From Nautilus pompilius (lineage: Eukaryota > Mollusca > Cephalopoda > Nautilida > Nautilidae): DNA of 64,000 nt. The position numbers were made by a program, and so were the translations under genes. Within the stretch, counting starts at the first letter, position 1; each line of letters opens with the position of its first letter. The stretch is taken from assembly GCA_018389105.1 (NCBI GenBank), contig JACATO010002186.1, positions 1,998,501 to 2,062,500 of the forward strand. Direction: 5' to 3'. The notes beneath the pieces are model-generated. The model saw only the letters and a list, made by a program, of their open reading frames with translations, was not told the origin of the DNA and did no database searches. This document shows positions 36,901 to 48,900 of the stretch, piece by piece.

Positions 36901-39900
36901 GTGTCACAAACTTTACCATCCACAATCTTTAAATTATAAAGCAGTTGGTCCTTTTACATTGTGAAGAAGTATTCAAACACATAAGCACTCAAAATTGTTT
37001 GGATGCACTTCATACACTCTTCCAAGTGCATCTGAAGACGGTTTCAACTCTAAATTCTTGACCTCTTCTCTTTTATCTTCTTGGTAGACTGCCCAGTTTA
37101 ATAGTGGGGAACTTCATGATACAAAAGAGTCCTTGAAAATGATGTTGATTTAATTTGAAGAAAGTTGTTAGAGTGGTCTCTCTTGGAGCAAAGACTTATT
37201 GATTTGCTGTTTCTTCAATGAAGTAGATCCTTGGACCATCCTCAAAGTGCACTGCAAACTGAACAACTGTTTTACATCTTTCATGTATAGAAAATATGAA
37301 GATCTGCCAAGCTGCTTTATTTGTGCTAACGCATCTTTCCTTTTCATAGTTTGTAATTTTATCATTTAGGTCGACGTTAGTACCAAAGACAGCCATATGA
37401 GATTCTTTGTGTACACATTTTCAAATGTACTTGATTGACTTCACTGAATTGCAAAACTCAACATTTATATGAGCCTGAAAGGTCTTTGAGAGAAGTGGGC
37501 AGTATGGGAAAGCCCATCTGTTGTCCTATTTCATATTCTGTATTGTGTACTTTCATGATGTAGCTGAATTCTCCTCTAGGCTTTCTTCTTTACAGAAGAT
37601 ATCCATCATGTCTTGTTTGTGTTTCTTGGAGGAAACTTCTTGGGAATTTTTTCATCTTTCATGCAAGGAGAATTATGATTTAAATTACCACAGGGCCCAT
37701 GAACCATTTGTCAAATAATGCTGGATCAGGATCAGGCAGTTTAGCACTTATGAAGTCATCAATTTCATTAGCATAAATTTTTATTTAAGCCATATAAGGA
37801 TATGAACATGAGGCAGGTCCCATTTTTTGCCCCTCTACTGTGCACAATCAACACTGTAGAGCTTCAAAAACTTCTCTCTTTGCCAAGAGTCAATTTATTT
37901 ACCTTTCTTGAAAAATCTGGCAGTGATATTATGATTATGAGGCTGCTAAGCCACAAAAAGTTTTCTCTTGATTTCATTCCATTTAGGATTACAAGTAAAT
38001 GTAATAAAGAGGTCAGGTCTTCCATAGTGCCTAACTTAGTACATTACATCTTGTGTCTGTCCACTTTGATATTGGTATTTTTTGACATGGTGCTGAAGAG
38101 GTGGAGTGAAGGCTGTGGAAGAGGTGAGGACAAAACTGTGCCTTGCCAAAAAGGGCAGATCAGGCTAACATACGGTAGTTTAAAACCTTGTCCAGATTCT
38201 GAAGTACCTACATCCAAAGTTTGGGACCTATAGGTGCTATGGTTAAGCCATGAAAAAAGTAACAAACAAATGCACAAACACTTGAAAATATGTATTAAAT
38301 GTATATAGGTGTCTGATAACACTTTAATAAAGTATGTAGGTAAAATAATCTGAAATTATAGTATTTTTTTCAAGAATGTTTTTGAAGCAACTGTTTTTCT
38401 TTGATGTAGATCTGTTTACTTTGAACTTTTTACCTTAAAAAGATGAGAATTGAGGTTTCTTGGTATGGCCCAGTGTCATAACAGTGGATACTTGCATTTT
38501 TGATAAGATAATAATGAAAAAGGAATTGTTTACTAGCTTCTATTATTATCTTTGAAATTTTGTCTTTAGTAAGAAATCTTAAGATATTGTTGGCATTTTT
38601 CTTTTTAATTTCTTTTTTTTTTGTTATTTTGATACCATAAATAAAACTGTAGTAATCCTATAACCATGCTAAATGATGCATTGACAATTAATCTAATTCA
38701 TAATTTTCAAATAAGAAAAGAAAGTTAAAATGAAGCTGAACTTTGAATTGCACTTATATAGTGATTCTTATTTTGCATATGAAATAAGAGGTTACAGTTC
38801 CATAGTTGTGAACATAAAAAATGGAATAATATTCTATTTATGTTCTAAGGATATCGGCAGTGCACCTGTAAACAACATTTGTCTTATTCAAAGAATTCAC
38901 ATCTTTGATGATGATAATGTTTGTGCTGATGAACTTGCCACACATATCCTTTTAGACTTTCCTCATCAAGTGAGAGAGAGAGCAGCTTGTGCCAATGATG
39001 AAAACATCACAGGGGGGTCTCATTTGATTTTAGTACTTTCTCGTAGTGTTGGTGATTTGCATGTATTGCATGCATTCTTTAAAACATCTGGAATCGATGC
39101 CAGTTTCATTGAGATACCTGTTCCAGACAGGCTGGAAGAATGCTTTGAAGATGGTTGATAACTTTGGGTGTGTCAATGACTGTGCCGAGCATGGTGTTGC
39201 ACTGATTTAGCTACTTCAACATGAAGTTCAAAAACAACATTTGCTTCAGATTGTTGAGAAGCGCAGTAGAGACTTTTCAAACCGTTATGATGACCAGCTT
39301 CTTGACATGTAACTAGCATTGGTGCTACAAGGACTGGTTGCAAAAAAATTTTTTTTAAATCTAGAACATTTTGATGCAATAAATCATTTTTTCTGTATAA
39401 TGATATTTGTGTTTTTATAACAGTTAATTTTTTAATAATTCTGTTTTGCTTTTCAATTCATACATTTTTATAATTAAGTTTCAAGATGAATAAACCATAT
39501 TCCAAGAATTTGGTAAAGTGAACAGTGGGGCAATATGAGAACCAGCATTAAAAATAAACCCCAAAATAATGGCATAAATATTACAGTTAAAAGAGCACTC
39601 ATTATCTACAGATACGAATCTTAAAAACAAACTACACAAAATCGAAGGTCAAGGTCATAAGTAGTAAAGTATAATAAAATCAATCACATTCATTTGAAAT
39701 ATTTTCAAGATTTCAAAACCTCAAAATCTTTTGCTCTCTTATCTGAACCCCACAAACAAACTATTTTTTGAATTAACAGGAAAAGATCATTTTAATTTTG
39801 CAAAATATGTTGTGCACTAGAGGTCACTGAATTCTGATTGGTTGTACTTTTCAGGGAATTTGAGGGACTTCTAAATCACCTTCAAATGAACTGAGATTTT

Positions 39901-42900
39901 TACAGAATGTAATATTTTGATCAAGAGAAACTTTTTAGTTAGTGAGACCCTATACTTTCAAACTCTTGTCTTTTTTTAGCACACCCTATGTTAGCTTTTT
40001 TGGAAATTACCTTTTTATCTCAGTATGTCTACCTGCTTTAAATATGCCAGTTCAGATTAGAAATTCCAATTTCTAGATATGAATGGTTTACAGTTGTCCC
40101 CCGGTATTCGCGGTATTCGTGGGGGTTACATTCCTAGAGCACCCGTGTAAAGTGAAAAACTGTGAATATTGGACGTGCTCCATAAAAATGTCTATAAACG
40201 TCAAAATATAACGTAAAATATAATTAAAAAATATAAGTAAATATATAATAATAATTTAATAAAAATACAACACTCAGAGAAACACTCGAGATAGCTACAC
40301 GCGGTAAACTGGGATGATGCTAATCTGCATCTTCCTGAGACAGTGCCTCGTGGGCAGCAGCCAATCAGCAGCAAGGAGAAATGAATACCGCTCTCGGATT
40401 GGCTACTTTCAAACCTCCAGCCTATAGCGTTTATTTTGTATTGATATTTTGCTGAATTTACGTTAGTATTTATATTACAAAATTAGTAAATTATATTGTT
40501 ACTAATAATTTAGCGTTAAAAAGCGTGAAAAAATATATATTGCCACGAAAAAAGCCATAAAAAATTGCGGAAGATACTTGCGATTCTGCGAATATGCAGA
40601 GGTTTCCACAAACAATTATTAGTTAGGTTCTAAGGAAAATTCCGCGAATAACCGGGGCCGCAAATGCCGAACCGTGATTACGCAGGGGTTGACTGTATAT
40701 TTAAATCACAGGATTAATACTGAATGAGAATGATGTGTGCCTTAAAAATGAATAGTCACCTAGTAAAATTCTTTTTATGACCAAAAAATGATTTAGTTTC
40801 AATACAAATATAGATTTAAATTTTTTATAACAGCCTGCATAAAAATGCAGTTTTTGATATTTTCTAACAAAAACCACAAATAATTCAAATGCACTGAACT
40901 ATAAAAGAATTGAAAAGTGTTTTAATTCTATATATTTAACTTATAATATTTTAAGCCTGTTTTGGGGTACTATATGTTTAAACTATGAATTTTAGTTTGT
41001 TTTAATGGTTATTTACTAGAATCATTTCCTAATGTATTATTTCAGAAAGAAAAGTTTAAATTTCCACTTGATTTCCTTTTGAATTACTTATGTATACTTG
41101 TGTTTTTAGATTTTTGTGCATTACAGTCGACCCCCATGTAATCGTGGTCCGGCATTCACGGCCCTGGTTATTCGTGGAATTTTCCTTAGAACCTAACTAA
41201 TAATTGTTTGTGGAAACCCCCGCATATTCGCAGAATCACAAATATCTTCTGCGATTTTTTATGGCTTTTTTCGTGGCAATATATATTTTTTCACGCTTTT
41301 TAATGCTAAATTATTTGTAACAATATAATTTACTAATTTTGTAATATAAATACTAACGTAAATTCAGCAAAATATCAATACAAAATAAACGCTTATGGCT
41401 GGAGGTTTGAAAGTAGCCAATCCGAGAGCGTTATTCATTTCTCCTTGCTGCTGATTGGCTGCTGTCCACGAGGCGCTGTCTCAGGCAGATGCAGCCCATC
41501 CCAGTTTACCGCGTGTAGCTATCTTGAGTGTTTCAATGAGTGTTGTATTTTTTATTAAATTATTATTATATATTTACTTTTATATTTTTTATTATATTTT
41601 ACCTTTTTTTTTTTTTTTGACGTTTATAGGCATTTTTATGGACCACGGCCAATATTCATGGTTTTTCACTCTTCGCGGGTGCTCTAGGAACGTAACCCAC
41701 ACGAATACCGGGGGACAACTGTATAGCTGTAAAAATGTGAATAAAATTAAAACAACTTTTTGAGAAACTATTGTAAAAGGAATGTGTAAGATAAATATAA
41801 AGATTTATTTTTAAAATGTATAGGGAAAATCATAGAGTAGGCATGGTAAGTAAATGAGTTTATTGCTTAACATTTTATAGTAGCAAGAAAAATATTCCAA
41901 GTGGCTTATAGCTAAACTGGTTGGCTGATATAGCCATCTTTACATTCTAGTGTGAAGATTCTGAGTAGTTGACACAGCATCTGCACGTGTTAATTGTCTT
42001 GTTTTTTTAAAGCTTTGTTGAAACTTAAGTTTTGTTGTATTTGTTTTAAAGATAATACACCAAAAGAAATCTCTGCACATGGCCCTGAAGCAGTACAGAC
42101 ATATGAAAAAGCATGTTCATTGGGATTTCATTCTCTCTATTGGACCAGGTTGATGTTGGTAGGAAAGGACAGAGTGGGGAAGACAAGTCTCAAAAAGGCA
42201 CTTCTAGGTCAAAAGTAAGAAATTTATTGGACTTGAAATATTTTCATTTCTTTTGTTTGTTTAATTTTTAAATGTAGAATATATTCGACCCTTAGTTAGT
42301 AGGAATGAGTCTTATGTTTTATTCTTAAGTTTGAGCTTTATACTCATTTACACTACCTGAACTAAATGGTTGGTTAGACATTTTCCACCACCTTGTTTAT
42401 AGAACTAACTAAAGAACCTGTTTCAAATGTCAAGTAACATTCCAAGTAAATTTTACTAGAATTTGTTTGTTTTATACCAAGTCTCTCAGCATTTACAAGT
42501 GCATTAGTTAACTCTTAAGACCCTCAAGCGGCAATGCAATGATCATAATCCTTGTCACCCACCATATGCACAAAAAGAAATTAAAAAAAAAAATTTTTTT
42601 AAATGGATGGACACACATGCTCCAGTTGGCTGCCTGACTACCTCAAGTAATTCTCCCTTTGTGGGAGACAAATAATGGCAGGAGAAATAGTGTGTATATT
42701 CATGTGCACTGCAGTCCCCTGTGCATGCAATGCAGCTTAAGGGTTAAGAGCAAAAATGCAAAATGGAAAGAGAAATGATAATCAGTATGGTTCTTAAATT
42801 GATTAATACTATCATTATTGGATTCACTTAACAGTAATTTATTCAATTATTTTTCAATAATAAAATTGTTAATATCTAGTATCTTTCCCTTGCTGGAATC

Positions 42901-45900
42901 TTAGCAAATTTCAAATTATGATCACTAGTATTAATGACTGTACTGGGTGAATGTCTGGATGAAACCCTGCTGGATAATGATTTTAGTAATTTTATTTGAT
43001 TGTTCCTTGAAACAAAGCAATTATAGATAGGTCATTATTTTAGGAAAAGTAGGTTGGTTGGTCATATTTATTACTAATTTAGTTCCTGTTCCTATAAATC
43101 ACCTAACCAATACATTTTTAGATGTATTTACTGCATCAAATTGAACAACTGCACTAGGCAGATGGTTTTATGCATTCCCTACTATATAACAGTGTCCTAT
43201 TGTCATTGCGCTACACTGATTGTTGTTTTCACTCCATTTAAGTAATCAAAAATTGCATTTTGTTTTAGATGCTTTTACCAACCACTTAAATTTTCACTGC
43301 TCTCTTGGCATTCTTTATCTCTTTAACTATGATGCTCAAAAAAGTACATCTGATTACCCCAGTTAAAGTGAATCTTCATCCATTGTGTGTATGGTCTTCT
43401 CATTTTTTTTTGAAGGGCTTGTTAATGCAAACATCTAATGGCTGCAACTGTGTGATGAGGCTGATGGTTTTGAAGAATTCTTCACTTCATCAGGAAGATG
43501 CCCTTTGAAAAAATTAAAACTAATATTGAATTTCAATTCTCGAGTGCACCACACTTGCTGAAGGCAAGCACATGCATGCTCATTCATTTAGCCTTTCTTA
43601 CTGTCATGCACAATAACATTTTAAAACCTAAGTCTAGTTTTTCTGTTAAAAACTTTGTAAGGACAGCAATCTAAAACTATTAGCAGTGCAACGTAGCAGT
43701 AGAGTTATCTGTAGTCTGTCATTGCCATAATTGTGAATTAGTATATTGGATTAATATGTCAGCATTGTTGTTTTTGAAAAAACATGCTGAAGAATATCAG
43801 CACCTGATCAACCTTATTAATTTGTCTCATTGTTTACATATTTTAAAAAAAATCTGATATAGCTGGAACTCAGGCAACTTTTCTTCAAAATATGTTTGCA
43901 GATGCCGAGCTATTTGTTTAAAAAACTTTTAACTTGAAACTTTTACAGAATGAAATAATTTATCTGGCAGAATAACAAGAAAAACAACCTGAAAGGTGAA
44001 AGAACTTTACTGCATTGTGTTCACAGATCTGGCTTAGCCTATATGAGTAACTGTAGAAAATCTGACCCATTATGTTTTTAGATAGTGATTTGAGCTTTGT
44101 TACTATGCTAGTGGCAAACATAAGTTGTGCCTCAATTTAGATAACTTATTTTTAAGAGTAAAAAAAACTTTTTTAGAATCAAATATAGTCCAAGAATACT
44201 TAAATTTCCAGCTTACTATGGTGCATATATATTTCTAAATAATGGTCCCTTGTAGCCCCTGAATCTGAAATAACAAAAAAGAACAAAAAAAGAAAAGAAA
44301 ATCTCTTTGAGACTTGTCATTTCCTTACTTTTAAAATTGTAACTATCTCAGTTAGATTTCCACATAATTTTAGATATGTAAGATAAGATTAGTTCATTTT
44401 ATGCTATTTGCTGAGAATAATTGCATTCCCTGAGTCATTCACATAAAATTACTATTCACCTCTTCCAAACTCTCAGTAAACCTAAAAAAGTAAGGATACC
44501 AAGCCTGGGACTTCATTTTAAAAGTTTTGTTTAATAGATTTAAGATTCTTCATCTGACTACATTCCCCATCCATATTTGGTGAAAGTCAATAAGCCCAGC
44601 CATGTTATAAAAAATAAAACTGAAAACTTTGTGATTGATGTTTTACTGTCAATTAAAAATCTCTACCATTATTGACAGTAAATGTAACATGGATAATCAT
44701 TTATCACTTTGAAAAAGACAAATTCATGAATTGGGGGAACACCTCACCGTATTTTAAATATATAAATGACAGGAAAAAAAATCTTAAGTAAAAATTTCAT
44801 TTAAAAATCATTTTTGTTGAATTTTTTTTCATTTTCTGTTGTTTGTCACTCATTTTTTTGTTACCTAGATGTTAGCAATGCACAATCACTTGTACTGCTC
44901 ATGTAATATATACCTGTCTTGATACTGTTTTGGGATGTGCTGATTATTTGAAAGAAAATTGTTAATTGGCTTAATTGGCCAGTTATCAGGCATCAAAACA
45001 GTGAATGAAAAACTTTTATTTTTAATTAGAAAGGACTGGAATGATTGCTCATCTCTGTGTTTTCCATGTTATGACAATTCTTGCCAACAAATCAACTTAT
45101 CTAGATTAATACATGCCAGGGTCATCAATTTGGCTTGAATTTGGAGATGTTGGAAGATGGTACATCTCATAGGCATTCATTCAGTCACCAGCCAACCCAG
45201 GGTGTATAGACTATATACATACGAGGTTTGTCTAAAAAGAAACTGAACTTTTAAAACAGCGTGCCAACCAGCCGGTGCAGCGTGCTCGTGACTGCAGTGC
45301 TGTGTATCAGTGATCTTGACCTTCAGTCTAATAATAACTGCATCATGCCATGTCAGTTAGTCATCGATCTACACGTGCTAGAGTGCACATATGTTTAGTG
45401 CACTTTGTGATTTGTCTCGAGTTGAACAATGAAGGATTATGAAGAGCAATGTGTTTGTGTGAAATTCTGTTTCAAATTGGAAAAACTTTTACGGAGACTT
45501 TTCTAATGTTGCAATAGGCCTATGGGGAGGATTGTTTGAGCTGTATGCAATGTCACGAGTGGTACTCAGCATTTCAAATTGAGAAGAACATCCACTGAAG
45601 ACAATCCCAAATCTAGACGACCTTCTATGACAACGGATGACAATCACATTGAGAGAGTGCATACTGTGATCCGTGGAAATTGTCGCCTGACTGTCTGTGA
45701 AGTTTCCAAAGAAGTAGGCATCTGTAAAAGTTCGTGCCACATGATTTTAAAAGAAAAATGTAGCCACAAAATTTGTGCTGCGTCTGCTGACAGATAAAAA
45801 GAGAACCAAGTCACAGTCAGTCAGGAGCTCTTTGATCGATTGAATGCTAATGAAAGCTTTCTGAAAAGTGTCATAACAAGTGATGAAACATGGGTGTATG

Positions 45901-48900
45901 GCTACGATGTTGAAACAAAAAGGCAGTCATCGCAGTTGGTTGGATCATCACCGCGACCAAAAAAAAAGCATGTCAGAGTCACTCAAATGTGAAGGTGATG
46001 TTGATCGTCTTTTTTGATTGGAAGGGCGTCATTCATCATGGGTTTGTTCCATGTGATCAGATCACTAAAGAGTTTTATTTGGATGTCCTGAGGCGGTTGA
46101 GAGAGGCAGTGCAAAGGAGGTGGCCTGAGGCATGGAAAAACAAAACCTGGATGCTGCACCACGACAACGCATTTGCTCGTGCATCACTCCTTATCTGTGA
46201 CTTTTTAGCAAAGCACAAGACTACTCTTGTCCCACCAGCCGCCGTACTCTCCAGATTTGGCCCCGTGGACATTTTTTTGCTCCCAAAGTTGAAATCCACC
46301 CTGATAGGTCACCAATTTCAAACGATAGAAGAGATCAAAGAAAATTTGCTACTAGAACTGTGCACTATCCCTGAAAACGCGTTCCAGGATGCGTTCCAAA
46401 ACTGGGAAAAAGATTGGGAGCGGTGTATCAACAGTGGAGGGAACTATTTTGAAGGAGAGAAGTCTGATTAAATTGTAAGTAAAGCAATAAATTTGTTTTT
46501 AAAAAGTTCAGTTTCTTTTTCGACACACCTCATACATGTGCATATCAGTGCACATTATTTGTGTATGGAGGAAATACCTCATTTGGTGTGCAATTAACCC
46601 CCCAGACTTATCTACTTCCTTCCCTCTCAACACAGAACCAACATCCCTTCATATAAACTAAGTGAAGGTCAAAACAAAAGGTAATACTGGTCTAAATACA
46701 CAATTCAAAATTCAACACATTTATGAGATTTCAAAAGTCTGTCAAAAATATAATGAACATTTCCTACTTGAAATTAAAAGATGCAGAGACAAACTTTTCA
46801 TCAGTTTCTTGTTGGCTCATATATATGCCCCCATTGCTAAAAATCCATTCACTGTCTATGAAAGATGACAATGCACATAAATGCACATATGCTAGCTTTT
46901 CAGCTGTTTGAACTGGAAAATACTTCCTTCTCACCATAAAAAGGATCATCATGCCTGGGTAGTAGTGGCAAGTTAAACTATTCCTCTATTCCTTTCTTTA
47001 TAACATCAGTGTTTTTTTTTTCTGTTTTAGTCCTGGAGTAGAAGAACCAGCAGCTTGTTTATTCCTGTTGCTATTTCTTCGTAACAGTGCAAAAGTCCGG
47101 GAACTGTCACTATTGATTCAGCAGCTGAAATTTGTGGTATGTCTGTATCATCAAAACTTGTACCAGAATCTGTGGTTACATTTCTTCTGAGGCTTTTTTT
47201 AATGTCTTCTACCTACCAATGCCTTATTCTATTCATATTTATGTCTTTACTTTGGAACTTCAGTTTGAAGCAAGGGTTGAAATACAGGGTTTCTTATTTG
47301 CCAAATACTTATGTAAACACCTTTGCACAGTCACTTTTAATTGATCATGGATATCAAGATTCTGTTATGGAGGCTTTGTCTAAAAAGAGTGTTGTAGCTA
47401 AAATTAATGGAATTATAACAAAATTGTTGCATTTTTCTGGCTAGCAACTTTTGTGATATATTCAAAAGGATTTAAAAGGCAAAAAGGTTTTTCAGCTGAT
47501 TTGGAATATTATGGTTTACTGCATACGCTACAATTCGGCATCTTTGTTCAGTATTATATTCCAGGATGAACTGTTGCAATGTGTGGACATATCCTGTAGA
47601 AGCCTGTGTTTAGGGATTTTCGTTTGTCCCTGAAGATCACTTAGCTCTTGTGAAGTAGCAAGTGAATGGTGGAAATGACCAACCATCACTTGATTAATAC
47701 AAAAAAAATAAGGTTTACTGCTCTTTGACTAAATATGGCATCATTCACGCATTGTTGTAGAGTGTGGATAAAACAAAATAGCAATGATAATCCAGTTTTG
47801 AGAAGTCTAGCAACCACGCTGGAAGCATTGTCCTTGTGGCATTTCAACTTTATTGAAACCTGCCAAAATTTGCTTATGTGGTAGGCTGTGTGTGATTCAG
47901 CAAATGGAACTGCATTTTGATGCCTACGTGACTTTCAAAATTAGGTGTTCCAGCAGAAGTAGTTGCCCATATGTATGTTGTTAATGTTATATTTGTCATT
48001 TTCTCTTGTAGCATCTTTTGAAGTTCTTTAGAGAATATTTTTGTATTGATTAAAGTTAATGTATTATAGTTAGAAGACAACCGGTGGAGTAGCTTTCTAA
48101 ATATAGTGTCTGCTGCAAGTTAGTATGGTTGTTTCTCAGCAGTAATTATCTCTCATTCTTTGGTATATGTCTGTGGCTTGAGGGTATCTGATGCCTTACA
48201 ACATTTTCTTTTCAAGGTTCGTCCATAGTCATTTGTTTACTATGCTTCTTGAAGTTTTTTTTTTTTTTTGCAACAGCAGCAGGGAGGTAGGTCTCATCCT
48301 CTGAAACGTTTTTGCATAACATTTGGTTGAATGTTTCCTTTGTAAATGGTTTTGTAGATGTCTTTGTAGTTTTTCTTGATTGCAAAGCTTGCATTTAGTT
48401 TTGATGGAATCTTTCTGAATCCCAAAGTAATTCTGTGCAGTGCTTTTTGAAGACATCTCTATCTTTAGAATATCTATGGCTGGTTAGTTATTTGGAAATG
48501 GTCAGTGTGTCAATGGTCAGCCTACTACAGTTCTAATTCCCTAATTTCTCAGCTAAACAGCATCTGAAAAAAATTGACTAGCTTCAATATTCATTTGAAA
48601 TGATGACCAACCACAATATAGGTTTTATGATACTCATAATCAATTAAGTATTGTAATTTCACTAACAAAGGCTGCTGTGATGATCACTTCCAGCTATAAT
48701 AAAAAAATCAATAACATTTACTATTCTTAGGCAAAAGTCAGCCATGCAGTTGTGATCACAGTACACTCCCATCAGTTATCCCTTATACTGCACATGGAAC
48801 CTGGATTAGGTATTGTTCATTACAGAAACTGGATCACATTGGCAACTTGATTATTCAGTTGTTTTAAAAGTATAATTACTTGAATTAACAATTCTTGATC

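Noticed and set aside
38044..38322. Minus-strand frame of 92 codons next to the Helitron
   Set aside because: No Helitron or other motif. Probably chance or decayed element sequence.
41455..41763. Plus-strand frame of 102 codons just upstream of the P-loop exon
   Set aside because: It runs through MITE copy B and a T-rich tract. It does not splice in phase to the exon at 42052 by any clear donor.
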